From contig JALHQH010000058.1 in assembly GCA_022842065.1 (NCBI GenBank), forward strand, positions 968 through 38,590: a DNA stretch of 37,623 bases, in the 5' to 3' direction. Numbering within the stretch: position 1 is the first letter of the stretch; every line of letters begins with the position of its first letter. The notes beneath the pieces are model-generated. The model did not search any database. It had not been told where the DNA came from and saw nothing but the letters and a program-made list of their open reading frames with translations. The position numbers and the translations under genes were made by a program. Positions 1 to 7,680 of the stretch are shown in pieces. Source of the stretch: Caldilineaceae bacterium (lineage in GTDB: Bacteria; Chloroflexota; Anaerolineae; Caldilineales; Caldilineaceae).

Positions 1-381
1 CACGGTTCCTCCCCCAAGCTGGGGGAGGTTAGGAGGGGGTGTTTTCACGCATGCGAAATATTGGGCAAACACTACCCCACCCCAGCCCTCCCCAGCTTGG
101 GGAGGGAGCCGTGAAGAGGTCGGCAACTTGGTGTGTTTTGCTGCAACAGGGTTAGTTCAGTTGCCCCGTCACGGTTCCTCCCCCAAGCTGGGGGAGGTTA
201 GGAGGGGGTGTTTTCACGCATGCGAAATATTGGGCAAACACTACCCCACCCCAGCCCTCCCCAGCTTGGGGAGGGAGCCGTGAAGAGGCCGGCAACGTGG
301 TGTGTTTCGCCACAACGATACCAGTTCAATTGACCCGTCATTGTTCCTCCCCCAAACTGGGGGAGGTTAGGAGGGGGTGTT
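1..381. repeat. 169-bp tandem repeat of a palindromic element, two full copies and a partial third
   Basis: Copies begin at 1, 170 and 339, an exact 169-bp period; the third stops near 381 at the end of the SDR gene. Within each copy a left arm (GGTTCCTCCCCCAAGCTG, then GGGGGAGG) and a right arm about 75 bp later (CCCTCCCCAGCTTGGGGAGG, then GAGCCGTG) are inverted complements, and each arm is itself a small hairpin. The first two copies are almost identical; the third is more diverged. No reading frame of interest lies here. The unit resembles the element at 30182-30268, so it belongs to a dispersed MITE- or REP-like family. The array probably continues left of the window. Confidence 0.93.
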
Positions 382-389
382 GTTTCCTA

Positions 390-1145
390 TCAAAAGGTCA
401 ACTGCCCGCCATCGATCACCAACTGGTGGCCGGTGATGAAGCCGGAATCCTTGGAGGCGAGAAAGGCGACCGCGGCGGCGACCTCTTCTGGTTCGCCAAA
501 GCGATTGAGCGGGATCTTCTTGAGGTAGTCGGTACGCCATTCGGGGTTTTCACGCGCCGACTGGGTCAGACGGGTCTTGATCAGGCCAGGGCAGACGCTG
601 TTAACGCGAATGTTGTGCGGGGCCAGGTCGATGGCCATCGTCATCGTTAACCCAACGACGCCAAATTTCGAGGCGTTATAGTGGGCGAGATTGGCTTCGC
701 CTACCAACCCATTGGTCGAGGCCATGTTGACAATGCGCCCAGCGATGCCCCGTGTTGCCATGTGGCGCGCCACGATCTGCGAACAGAGAAAGACCCCGGT
801 CAGATTTACCCCTAACGTGCGCTGCCAAGCATCGTCGGTTACTTCAAGAAAGGACTCGCCGATGGCAATGCCGGCGATGTTACAGAGCACATCGATCTGA
901 CTATGCGCGGCCAGGACAGTATCGACTAACCCTTGCACCGACGCCCGGTCCGTGACATCGACGCTCAGCGCCTGTGCTACGCCACCGGCCGCCTGGATCG
1001 CGGCCACGGTGGTTGCCGCCGCTGCTTCGTCACGATCAGCAACGATCACCGTTGCCCCCTCAGCCGCCAACCGTTTTGCGGCTGCTGCGCCAATCCCGTT
1101 GGCGGCCCCGGTTACAATGGCAACTTCACCTATAAAACGCTGCAT
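390..1145 (-). CDS. SDR-family NAD(P)-dependent oxidoreductase
   Basis: A 251-residue classical short-chain dehydrogenase, the normal family length. The cofactor motif TGAANGIG is at residues 12-19, the NIAG motif at 89-92, and the tetrad is N114, S143, Y156 and K160 (YNASK). A PG pair after the active site and a C-terminal GHQLVIDGG segment are also typical. D37 after the second beta strand (VADRD) suggests preference for NAD(H) over NADP(H). The enzyme should be cytoplasmic and interconvert an alcohol and a ketone; the substrate cannot be read from the sequence. The start is supported by AAAGGAA about 8 nt upstream. It lies 58 bp after ycaQ on the same strand and may be the last gene of the mcrC-ycaQ unit, although a metabolic dehydrogenase has no obvious role there. 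Its 3' end abuts the tandem repeat array. Confidence 0.93.
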   Translation of the reverse strand: MQRFIGEVAIVTGAANGIGAAAAKRLAAEGATVIVADRDEAAAATTVAAIQAAGGVAQALSVDVTDRASVQGLVDTVLAAHSQIDVLCNIAGIAIGESFLEVTDDAWQRTLGVNLTGVFLCSQIVARHMATRGIAGRIVNMASTNGLVGEANLAHYNASKFGVVGLTMTMAIDLAPHNIRVNSVCPGLIKTRLTQSARENPEWRTDYLKKIPLNRFGEPEEVAAAVAFLASKDSGFITGHQLVIDGGQLTF

Positions 1146-1186
1146 TAATTATTCCTTTAACCGTTAGATTGTTTGATCATTAGAGG

Positions 1187-1218
1187 TTATGCTGTCAGTT
1201 TGTTTATGCTGTCAGTTT
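1187..1218. repeat. 17-bp tandem duplication at the ycaQ stop codon
   Basis: The 15-mer TTATGCTGTCAGTTT occurs at 1187-1201 and again at 1204-1218, a 17-bp period. On the minus strand this duplicates the last codons and TAA stop of ycaQ, so a copy of the gene end lies just past the real stop. It looks like a recent slippage or short duplication. Confidence 0.85.
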
Positions 1219-2424
1219 TCGCCATGCGTCCGGCATCACGCCATAGTCGATTTGCTGCGCACCTAAAAAGTGGGCCAACTCTTCAATCGCCTTGATCACC
1301 GCTTTGCCGCTCTTCACCAGCGGCTTAACCGTCGGCTCCAGGTAGATCGCTTCGATGGTCAACTGTTTGCTTTTCCACTCCATACGTGGGCTGATGCGCC
1401 CGATCAGCTGGTCGTCGTGCAGAATCGGCAGGACGTAGTAGCCATATTGGCGTTTGGTGGCGGGGACGTAGATCTCGATCCGATAGTAGAAATCCCACAT
1501 CAGCTCGGTGCGATCGCGGTCGCGGATCAGGTTGTCAAACGGGGAGAGCAGCGTTGTACGGCCTTGCCACGTCCCTGTTTCAATCGCATCGAGCAAGGGC
1601 AAATTTTCTTGGTGGATTAACCATTCGCCGGGCCAACCCACCACTTCGAGCGGCACGACTAAGTCTTCCTTGCGCAGCGTGGTCAGCGTTGGGCCAATCT
1701 GGGGGTAGCGGCGCTCGATAAAATGCCGTTCAATATCGCGTGCGCGGCCTATGCCCAGCGCCTTGAGCGATTTCTGGGCGGCATCGTAGGTGATCTGCGC
1801 TGCTTCCCAGCCACCGCTCGGTGCCCAGGTGGGATGCACGCGTTCGGCCAGATCCCACCAACGTTCCAACCCTTTGCGCCGCGCCACCATGATCGTGCCG
1901 GTTGACCAGAGATAGTCCAACATATAGGCGACACTGCGCCCGGAAGTCCACCCGCCGGATGCCCACGGCACTTTGGTGTTGTCGACAAAATCGCCGGTGC
2001 GCAGTGGGCCGCGGCTGCGCAACTCACCCAGGATATAGTTGCGAAATTCAGTGTTGTCACTCACCCAGTTCGTCAGCCGCTTGGACCAGGCCGAGCCGCC
2101 TTGGCCGTAGTTGCGCATCATATATTCGTGGATCGGATAGTCCTCGGTGAGTACGAGCGAGGCACAGTGGGCCCAATATTCAAAGAGCTGACGCTGCCCA
2201 TAAGTCAGCTCGTGCAAGTGCTCACGCTCATAGCTTCCCAGCCGACTCCAGAGGACTAGATATTGCGTGCGTTCCACGGCACGGATGGGATCAAGCTGTA
2301 GACAGCGCAGGCGGCGCAGCAAGGTCAGCATGTTTTCCTGGGTGGGGGCCGGTTTGGGCGCGGCCAAACCCTGCGCAGCAATCGCCAATCGGCGCGCAAT
2401 TGCAGGGGTAAGCTGTCGGATCAT
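1204..2424 (-). CDS. ycaQ: YcaQ/AlkX-type winged-helix DNA glycosylase (interstrand crosslink repair family)
   Basis: This 406-residue protein belongs to the HTH_42/YcaQ family, whose members are about 400 residues. Members excise alkylated bases and, in E. coli, unhook DNA interstrand crosslinks. The family QxD catalytic motif is present as Q43-L44-D45 (CLQLDPI). It is followed by a conserved ERTQYLVLWSRLG stretch (51-63) and FEYWAHCAS (81-89), both typical of the family. Later segments (LLSPFDNLIRDR and an acidic C-terminal domain) also fit. The protein should act on DNA in the cytoplasm. Its ATG lies 8 bp after the mcrC stop, and the likely ribosome site (GGAAAGG) is inside the end of mcrC, so the two genes are probably translationally coupled. 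Family assignment is firm; the exact lesion is not known. Confidence 0.9.
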   Translation of the reverse strand: MIRQLTPAIARRLAIAAQGLAAPKPAPTQENMLTLLRRLRCLQLDPIRAVERTQYLVLWSRLGSYEREHLHELTYGQRQLFEYWAHCASLVLTEDYPIHEYMMRNYGQGGSAWSKRLTNWVSDNTEFRNYILGELRSRGPLRTGDFVDNTKVPWASGGWTSGRSVAYMLDYLWSTGTIMVARRKGLERWWDLAERVHPTWAPSGGWEAAQITYDAAQKSLKALGIGRARDIERHFIERRYPQIGPTLTTLRKEDLVVPLEVVGWPGEWLIHQENLPLLDAIETGTWQGRTTLLSPFDNLIRDRDRTELMWDFYYRIEIYVPATKRQYGYYVLPILHDDQLIGRISPRMEWKSKQLTIEAIYLEPTVKPLVKSGKAVIKAIEELAHFLGAQQIDYGVMPDAWRKLTA

Positions 2425-2432
2425 GGGTTGTG

Positions 2433-3644
2433 TTACCTTTCCGTGGGCGCTGTTTTTTGTTGCTCTACCAACCCCAATGCGGTTAAGAGCGCTTGGCCTG
2501 CTGTCGCTAGATCACCGTCCAACCCAAAGCTAAGCGACCGCACCTGTACGCCACCCACCTCAAGATGCAGTGGCGTCGGTAAGGGCTGCGGGTAGATTAG
2601 ATAAGCGGCACTTGCCCCTTTGGCTGCGGCATAGGCCACCACTTGGGCGATATCCGCAGTTTGGGGACCCTGGGTTGCGACCTTATATTTGGTGTCCAAC
2701 ACGGCCCGTACTTGCCCAGAAGCGCGGGCATAGAGGACAAGATCAATCGCAAAGTAGAGCTCACTGCTGAGCTGATGACGTTCCTGCGCTTGCAAGGTCC
2801 ATGCTGGGGGCAAATTGCTCTGTAACCATGCCGCTACAAATTGCTCATACAGGCGTGCCATATTGACCACAAAGGGGACACTTGCCGCTGTCCCTGGCCG
2901 ATGGCCTGGCCCGCTCGCCTCCAGAAAAAAAGCGCAGAGGGCATGGAGCGGGGCGTAATCCTCATTGAGCCGACTATAGGCGCGGTGTCGACAGTCGCGC
3001 GCCGTAAATGGTTGCAAGGTAACTAACGGCTGAAGCGCACGTAACGCCTGGCGCAACAAGGCGCGCGCGGTTTCGCTGCAAAAGTCGCCCCCCAGGATGG
3101 TGTGCAAGGTCCACGCGAGAAGCTGGTTGTCGACGACATCGACCCGCTGCTCCTGATAGTGACAGGGTAGCTGTTGTTGCAGCGGCTGCCGGGTCAATTC
3201 GTCTACCTGCAACCGGCCCCGCAAATAGGGCAGCACGGCCCGTTGTGCTTGATAGGGGCGATAAAGCCCGCGGCGGCAGCGTGCCAATACCCATTGGGCC
3301 AGCAACTGTGCGAGCCGTTCGTAGAGATCTGGGACGGTCGCCGCGTCTACGGTACCCCTAAAGAGTTGGAGCGCACGCAAATCAAAGGCGATCTCCACCA
3401 TGCGCAGCAGATTGGCAATCGTCACCTTGGGCTGCAACACCAGGGTCAGCTCGCGCGTCAAGGGCACCATCCCCACCCAGCCCTGCGCCGTCAATTGCCA
3501 CTGGTCGGCGCTTTTGGGCGACGGGAATTCCACCTCGACCAGGTGGCCGTAGTGCTGCCAAAGGTGTTCGGCGACCGTTGTGGCTAAAGTGTCGCTGGGC
3601 AACCGTTGGGGCTGAAATTCAGTCAGAACAATCGTTCTTTTCAT
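2433..3644 (-). CDS. mcrC: McrC-family nuclease subunit (orphan, no adjacent McrB)
   Basis: This 403-residue protein matches the McrC family, the nuclease partner of the GTPase McrB in methylation-dependent restriction. The N-terminal half is the usual beta-rich region (VGMVPL, LVLQPKV). The middle has MARLYEQFVAAWL (262-274), a hallmark of the family. The C-terminal PD-(D/E)xK nuclease site appears intact: D301, then D317-T318-K319, then Q334 and Y338 of the Q-x3-Y helix. Normally mcrB precedes mcrC directly; here upstream DNA holds only palindromic repeats and then a divergent amidohydrolase, so no partner is visible. The gene overlaps the signal for ycaQ downstream. A TATAAT box 6 nt before the ATG suggests a leaderless transcript. 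Whether it still acts in restriction is uncertain. Confidence 0.88.
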   Translation of the reverse strand: MKRTIVLTEFQPQRLPSDTLATTVAEHLWQHYGHLVEVEFPSPKSADQWQLTAQGWVGMVPLTRELTLVLQPKVTIANLLRMVEIAFDLRALQLFRGTVDAATVPDLYERLAQLLAQWVLARCRRGLYRPYQAQRAVLPYLRGRLQVDELTRQPLQQQLPCHYQEQRVDVVDNQLLAWTLHTILGGDFCSETARALLRQALRALQPLVTLQPFTARDCRHRAYSRLNEDYAPLHALCAFFLEASGPGHRPGTAASVPFVVNMARLYEQFVAAWLQSNLPPAWTLQAQERHQLSSELYFAIDLVLYARASGQVRAVLDTKYKVATQGPQTADIAQVVAYAAAKGASAAYLIYPQPLPTPLHLEVGGVQVRSLSFGLDGDLATAGQALLTALGLVEQQKTAPTER

Positions 3645-3650
3645 GCAATG

Positions 3651-3679
3651 ATTATACTATGACGGGGCGTTCTCAGCAA
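3651..3679 (-). promoter_or_regulatory. Putative promoter for mcrC, possibly leaderless
   Basis: On the minus strand a perfect TATAAT (3651-3656) ends 6 nt before the mcrC ATG. A weak TTGCTG (3674-3679) stands 17 nt upstream of it. Transcription would begin at or next to the A of the start codon, and no ribosome-binding site is visible, so the mRNA may be leaderless. Confidence 0.5.
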
Positions 3680-3695
3680 CCGTTTATTGGGCGGC

Positions 3696-3816
3696 GGGTG
3701 TGTCCCAGAAAAGGGGTGAGGTTCACAACGTCCCCGGCACAGGCGGGCGAATCGTCCGCTAACGAACCAAGCCTTCGCCTGTGCCGGGGACGTTAGCCCC
3801 AAATTGGGACACACCC
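3696..3816. repeat. Long inverted repeat (hairpin) upstream of mcrC
   Basis: Outer arms of 12 bp (GGGTGTGTCCCA, 3696-3707, against 3805-3816) and inner arms of 19 bp (AACGTCCCCGGCACAGGCG, 3727-3745, against 3776-3794) are perfect inverted complements. No long T-run follows, so I do not call it a terminator. It looks like a MITE-like intergenic element. Confidence 0.9.
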
Positions 3817-3833
3817 TTGGGCGAAAGGCGAGT

Positions 3834-3943
3834 TCAGCAATGCTCAATTTTAAAGTGTACTGCGCATCCCCCGATGCGCAGCCCAACTCGCCGCGCCCTT
3901 GCGGGGGATGCTCACTACACGTTTTCATATTGAGCATTGCTGA
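3834..3943. repeat. 110-bp MITE-like inverted repeat
   Basis: TCAGCAATGCTCAAT-type arms of 15 bp at 3834-3848 and 3929-3943 are perfect inverted complements and extend imperfectly inwards to a TGTA/TACA pair. A second hairpin (TGCGCATCCCCCGATGCGCA, 3861-3880) is nested inside. The inner segment CGCGCCCTTGCGGGGG recurs inverted near 7477-7492. Confidence 0.85.
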
Positions 3944-3960
3944 GGTGACTTCAGCCATGG

Positions 3961-3989
3961 TTGATGAATTCTACTCGCCCATGTATACT
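3961..3989 (+). promoter_or_regulatory. Putative sigma-70 promoter for the amidohydrolase gene
   Basis: TTGATG (3961-3966) and TATACT (3984-3989) are separated by 17 nt, matching the consensus at 4 and 5 of 6 positions. The predicted start, near 3996, gives a leader of roughly 55 nt before the gene at 4052. Confidence 0.5.
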
Positions 3990-4051
3990 TACGCCACCAG
4001 ATTGACCGCTGTTTCCACCCAGATCAACAAACCACGAACAGGAAACCAACC

Positions 4052-5683
4052 ATGACCATTACCGCATTAGCCCCCGACCTGATCCTACACAGCGGGCAGA
4101 TCTACACGATGGACGCCCAAAACAGCGTGGTCGAAGCGGTCGCGATCAAGGATAGCCGGATCCTGACCACCGGCGGCACGGCGCAACTGCGGGCGCTGGC
4201 CGGCGCGCAAACGCAGCAAATAGATCTGGGGGGCCAAACCGTGTTGCCCGGCATCTTTGACAGCCATAATCATCTGCTGCAAGTGGGGATCAAACTGACG
4301 CGTATTCGGCTTGATGAGTGTCAATCCCCGGCGGAGATGATGGAACTGGTGCGTGCCCGCGCCCGTGAAACACCGCCCGGCCACTGGATCATCGGCGAGG
4401 GCTGGAGTGAACATAACTTTCCGGCCAACCAGTTACCCACACGCCATGACATCGACCCGGCCACGGATCAGCATCCGGTGATCCTCATGCGCTTCTTCAA
4501 CATGGATGTGGTTAACAGTGTGGCGCTAAGGCTGGCCGGGGTTGATCGCCGCACCCCTGATCCAACCGGGGGCCGCATTGAGCGTGACCCGGATGGTACA
4601 CCCAACGGTATCCTGCGCGCAGCAGCTAAATTGCTTGTGCGTTCGCTGATGCCCCAGCCAACCTTACCCGAACTCAAGCAGGCGTTGGCCCTTGGTTGCC
4701 AGGAGATGAACCGTTATGGGATCACCAGCGTCATCGATCCGGGGCTCTATCCCTATGAAATGCACGCCTATCAAGCTTTCTATCAAGCGGGTGGTTTGAC
4801 CGTGCGCATGAACCTGATGCCCAGTTGGCATGGCTTTCGCGAGGATGAAGAGGAAGCAGCGTTGGATCAGCGGGCGACGGGGCTGGGTATCTCCAGTGGT
4901 CTGGGCGATGAGTGGTTGCGCATCGGCGGGCTGAAGATGGCGATTGATGGGGGCACGTCGTCGCACACCGCTTTTATGTATGAACCCTTTGTGGGCGAAA
5001 GCAGTGTGGGCAATTTCAACCGCCTCAACCCTGATCAATTGCGCCGCTACTTCCGCACGGCCCAGGAACATGGCTGGGATGTGGGGATTCACACCTGTGG
5101 CGACCGCGCGATGGATATGGTGGTCGATGCTTTTGCCGCGGTGTTGCAGGACTTTCCCGGCAGCGATGCCCGCCACAACGTGATCCATGCCTACTTCCCC
5201 AGCGATCGCGCCTTGGCACAGATGGCTGCCCATCAGATTGGTGCCGTGATCCAGCCAACCTTTCTCTATTGGGAAGGTGACATGATCTTTCGCGATGTGG
5301 GGCGAGAACGGGCTGCTAACTACAAACCTGCCCGCAAATTTCTCGACCGTAATATTCCGTTGGCCGCCAACTCGGATATTCCCAGCACGGTTTCAGTCAA
5401 CCCCTTTGTGGCGCTCTATGCGCTGGTGACAAGGAAGAACAATCTAGGCAATCTGGTGGCATCTGATCAGGCGCTCAGCCGGGCCGAAGCATTGCGGGCC
5501 TATACAATGGGGGGGACATGGTTAACGCGTGAAGAAAAGCTGAAGGGTACGCTCGAAGTGGGGAAAGTGGCAGACTTGGTGGTAGTTGACCGTGATTACT
5601 TTACTGTTGCGGAAGAAGAGTTAAAAGAAATTGCGGTTCTCTCAACCATCGTAGACGGACGCACCGTCTGGTCCGCCACTTGA
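4052..5683 (+). CDS. Amidohydrolase family 3 (YtcJ-like) metal-dependent hydrolase
   Basis: This 543-residue protein has the composite architecture of amidohydrolase_3/YtcJ proteins. An N-terminal beta-sandwich strand set (residues 1-65) leads to the metal-binding motif S71-H72-N73-H74 after VLPGIFD. A TIM barrel follows, with a conserved IGEGW (114-118), IDGG, HTCGDRA and IHAYFPSD, and the sandwich returns at the end with KVADLVVVD. These enzymes hydrolyse C-N bonds of amides or N-substituted formamides; the physiological substrate is usually unknown and cannot be inferred here. No signal peptide is visible, so it should be cytoplasmic. AGGAAA about 7 nt before the ATG supports the start. 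It is a single-gene unit, divergent from mcrC and convergent with the protease gene. Confidence 0.9.
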   Translation: MTITALAPDLILHSGQIYTMDAQNSVVEAVAIKDSRILTTGGTAQLRALAGAQTQQIDLGGQTVLPGIFDSHNHLLQVGIKLTRIRLDECQSPAEMMELVRARARETPPGHWIIGEGWSEHNFPANQLPTRHDIDPATDQHPVILMRFFNMDVVNSVALRLAGVDRRTPDPTGGRIERDPDGTPNGILRAAAKLLVRSLMPQPTLPELKQALALGCQEMNRYGITSVIDPGLYPYEMHAYQAFYQAGGLTVRMNLMPSWHGFREDEEEAALDQRATGLGISSGLGDEWLRIGGLKMAIDGGTSSHTAFMYEPFVGESSVGNFNRLNPDQLRRYFRTAQEHGWDVGIHTCGDRAMDMVVDAFAAVLQDFPGSDARHNVIHAYFPSDRALAQMAAHQIGAVIQPTFLYWEGDMIFRDVGRERAANYKPARKFLDRNIPLAANSDIPSTVSVNPFVALYALVTRKNNLGNLVASDQALSRAEALRAYTMGGTWLTREEKLKGTLEVGKVADLVVVDRDYFTVAEEELKEIAVLSTIVDGRTVWSAT

Positions 5684-5710
5684 GTCGCCCAACACACTAA
5701 CTTTACTACT

Positions 5711-5742
5711 TTGCAACGCTGCCACCTTGCAACTCTGCCACC
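5711..5742. repeat. Two tandem copies of a 16-bp unit between convergent genes
   Basis: TTGCAACGCTGCCACC (5711-5726) is followed at once by the same unit with one change (5727-5742). It fills the short gap between the amidohydrolase and protease stop codons. Confidence 0.8.
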
Positions 5743-5749
5743 CTACTTT

Positions 5750-7075
5750 CTAGTTCTGCACCATGGGCAGGAACAGTTGGTGGCTCGTGGCACCGAGAGC
5801 AAAGGTGCCGGTCTGCATCACCTGCATGACTGTCTGATTGTGGACCAGATCCTGGCTAACGATGACCGCATTGGCGTTTGACCAGACGCCGTTGGCATCG
5901 ACTGTGTAGAGGGTGAGGGTGCTTTCGTCAAGGTCGGCGATGTTGGTTTCACTGTAATTGATGACGATGGTCACCGCTTTGGCAAAGGCGAAGTCTGTTG
6001 CGAGCTGACCATTCTGCTCGATCACGAGGGTAAAGGCGACACCACTATAGTGGAAGAGATTCGAGCGACTTAAGGGCGCATTGTACTCGTTGTAGTGAAC
6101 GACCGTCGGTGCATTGACCGCACCTGTTGGAATGGTCATCGCAATACTGCCGCTTTGATTGCTGTACGAGAAGTTGACATCCTGATCAGGCAAAGCTGTT
6201 ACCGTTACATCGCTGGCAACTGGTGTCGGCGTAGGGGTTGGCTCGCTGGTGCCGGTATATTCTTCGATCCAGGTGGCAAATTGCGAGACCCGGGTATAAA
6301 CCCCGTAGAAGTCCTGGCGAGCACAACCGTAGCCAAAGCTCACGACCCCAGCCAAGCGCCAGCCCCCGTTGTTGTCCGGCACAACCAACGGCCCGCCACT
6401 GTCACCCTGACAGGAATCCTTGCCGCCTTCAGCGTAACCAGCACAGAGCATGTTATCTGTAATCGTGCCGTAGGAAGCGTTGCAGGTTGTATTATCAACC
6501 ACCGGCACATCAACTTCCATTAAAACTGCCGCGGCACTGCCACCTTCGCCGCTGGTGCCCCAACCGGTGACAAATGCCATGGTGCCTTCGGCGGTCAGGG
6601 CGTTCTCGGCGGTGGTCACCGGCTTGATGATGGCGACCCGTGCATTCAACGTGGCGGGGGTTGCCAATTTGAGCAGCGCAATATCATTATCATTGGACCA
6701 TTCATCGTAAGCGGCATGGGGGACAACCTCGACAACCGCCATCACCTGCTCATAGCCATCATTTTGCACACGGCTGTGATCGCCAAGCGTGACCGTAATC
6801 GCATCGGGACTGAAGACCGCACCCCGATCATCATAAACACAATGGGCAGCGGTAACGACCCAACCACTATCAACCAATGAACCGCCACAAAGGTAGCCAC
6901 CGGCACGCACCATTGCTTGCCAGGGCCATTCACCCACATCCGCCGGCTGGCCACCGACGATCTGGGTGCTGCGCGAAGTGGGAAGCTCAGCCTGTGCCTT
7001 CACTGTCACTGGCATGCTCCAGAGCAGCCAGGCAACCATCACCATCAGTTGAGCAATCAAGAACTTCGCTTTCAT
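5750..7075 (-). CDS. Secreted trypsin-like serine protease (S1 family) with C-terminal beta-rich domain
   Basis: This 441-residue protein starts with a signal peptide (hydrophobic core about residues 5-22, likely cut near AQA-E). A short propeptide leads to the activation site IVGG at 39-42. The catalytic triad is H78 (TAAHC), D131 (DNDIALLKL) and S226 (GDSGGP). D220, six residues before the serine, corresponds to Asp189 of trypsin, so cleavage after Lys or Arg is expected. Cysteine pairs typical of the fold are present. The domain ends near residue 272 (FATWIEEYTG). A PTPTPTP linker then leads to a roughly 150-residue beta-rich domain without a recognisable name, ending in HQLFLPMVQN. That tail resembles the short LP-containing C-termini I associate with secreted Chloroflexota proteins. 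AGAAGG precedes the ATG. It is convergent with the amidohydrolase. Confidence 0.93.
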   Translation of the reverse strand: MKAKFLIAQLMVMVAWLLWSMPVTVKAQAELPTSRSTQIVGGQPADVGEWPWQAMVRAGGYLCGGSLVDSGWVVTAAHCVYDDRGAVFSPDAITVTLGDHSRVQNDGYEQVMAVVEVVPHAAYDEWSNDNDIALLKLATPATLNARVAIIKPVTTAENALTAEGTMAFVTGWGTSGEGGSAAAVLMEVDVPVVDNTTCNASYGTITDNMLCAGYAEGGKDSCQGDSGGPLVVPDNNGGWRLAGVVSFGYGCARQDFYGVYTRVSQFATWIEEYTGTSEPTPTPTPVASDVTVTALPDQDVNFSYSNQSGSIAMTIPTGAVNAPTVVHYNEYNAPLSRSNLFHYSGVAFTLVIEQNGQLATDFAFAKAVTIVINYSETNIADLDESTLTLYTVDANGVWSNANAVIVSQDLVHNQTVMQVMQTGTFALGATSHQLFLPMVQN

Positions 7076-7680
7076 CAGAACCTTCTTCTGTACGAATCAA
7101 CTTGCGTTTTTCTACCTTAGATGTGTTGTCTTTTGACTGAGCACACCGGCCGGTTTCTACGCTTTTTGTCGTTGTATTACCTAACAAATATGTTAATTCA
7201 ATTTGCATCAAAAGCAATCTCGTTTGCCCTTGTGTAAGCCCATTATGCATTGATAACTATCAAAATGAGCTGTCAAAAGCTTATCACGTTCCTGTCAACA
7301 ATATTACTGGACGTGACCAGTGCCCGCTGGTAATCGGGTGGCGCAGGGCAAAATGAGACGATAATGTGCAACCGCGTCCACCGTGCTGGCGACATGGCAA
7401 AAGACGTATTTGTGCAAATTTTCGCTTTTGCTGAGGAGTAAAGGTTACTGCCATTAAGGGAAGCGAGTAGCGCGCCTCCCCCGCAAGGGCGCGTCGCATA
7501 CACGCGTCGGTACTCGCCGCGGTTCCCCAGCTGCACAGCCCAGCGCGACCGGCTCAGCGTCTGAGGACGCTGAGTACACGGCCAGCCTTTAACTTAATGG
7601 CCGTGGGGGTAAAAGTAGCGTAAGCTGTTTAGCTGGTAGAGGAAGTTATTTTGTGTTAAGTAGGAAAAAGGGGTAGGGGA
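7076..7680. other. 605-bp gene-less stretch
   Basis: I see no credible gene here. The only open frames are short and unlike any family I know. It contains a perfect 9-bp hairpin (CTCAGCGTC, TGAG loop, 7553-7574), an imperfect inverted repeat around 7458-7527 (GCGAGTA against TACTCGC), and a copy of CCCCCGCAAGGGCGCG shared in inverted form with the element at 3834-3943. A promoter for the protease gene should lie near its right-hand side, but I found no clear match. Confidence 0.6.

Noticed and set aside
1..381. CRISPR array
   Set aside because: The 169-bp period with near-identical full units has no short repeat plus unique spacer pattern, and no cas gene is near.
4664..5233. 189-residue minus-strand frame opposite the amidohydrolase
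   Set aside because: No family resemblance, and it overlaps conserved motifs of the plus-strand gene.
7273..7536. 87-residue minus-strand frame in the gap before the protease gene
   Set aside because: No ribosome site, no homology I recognise, and it runs across hairpin sequence.
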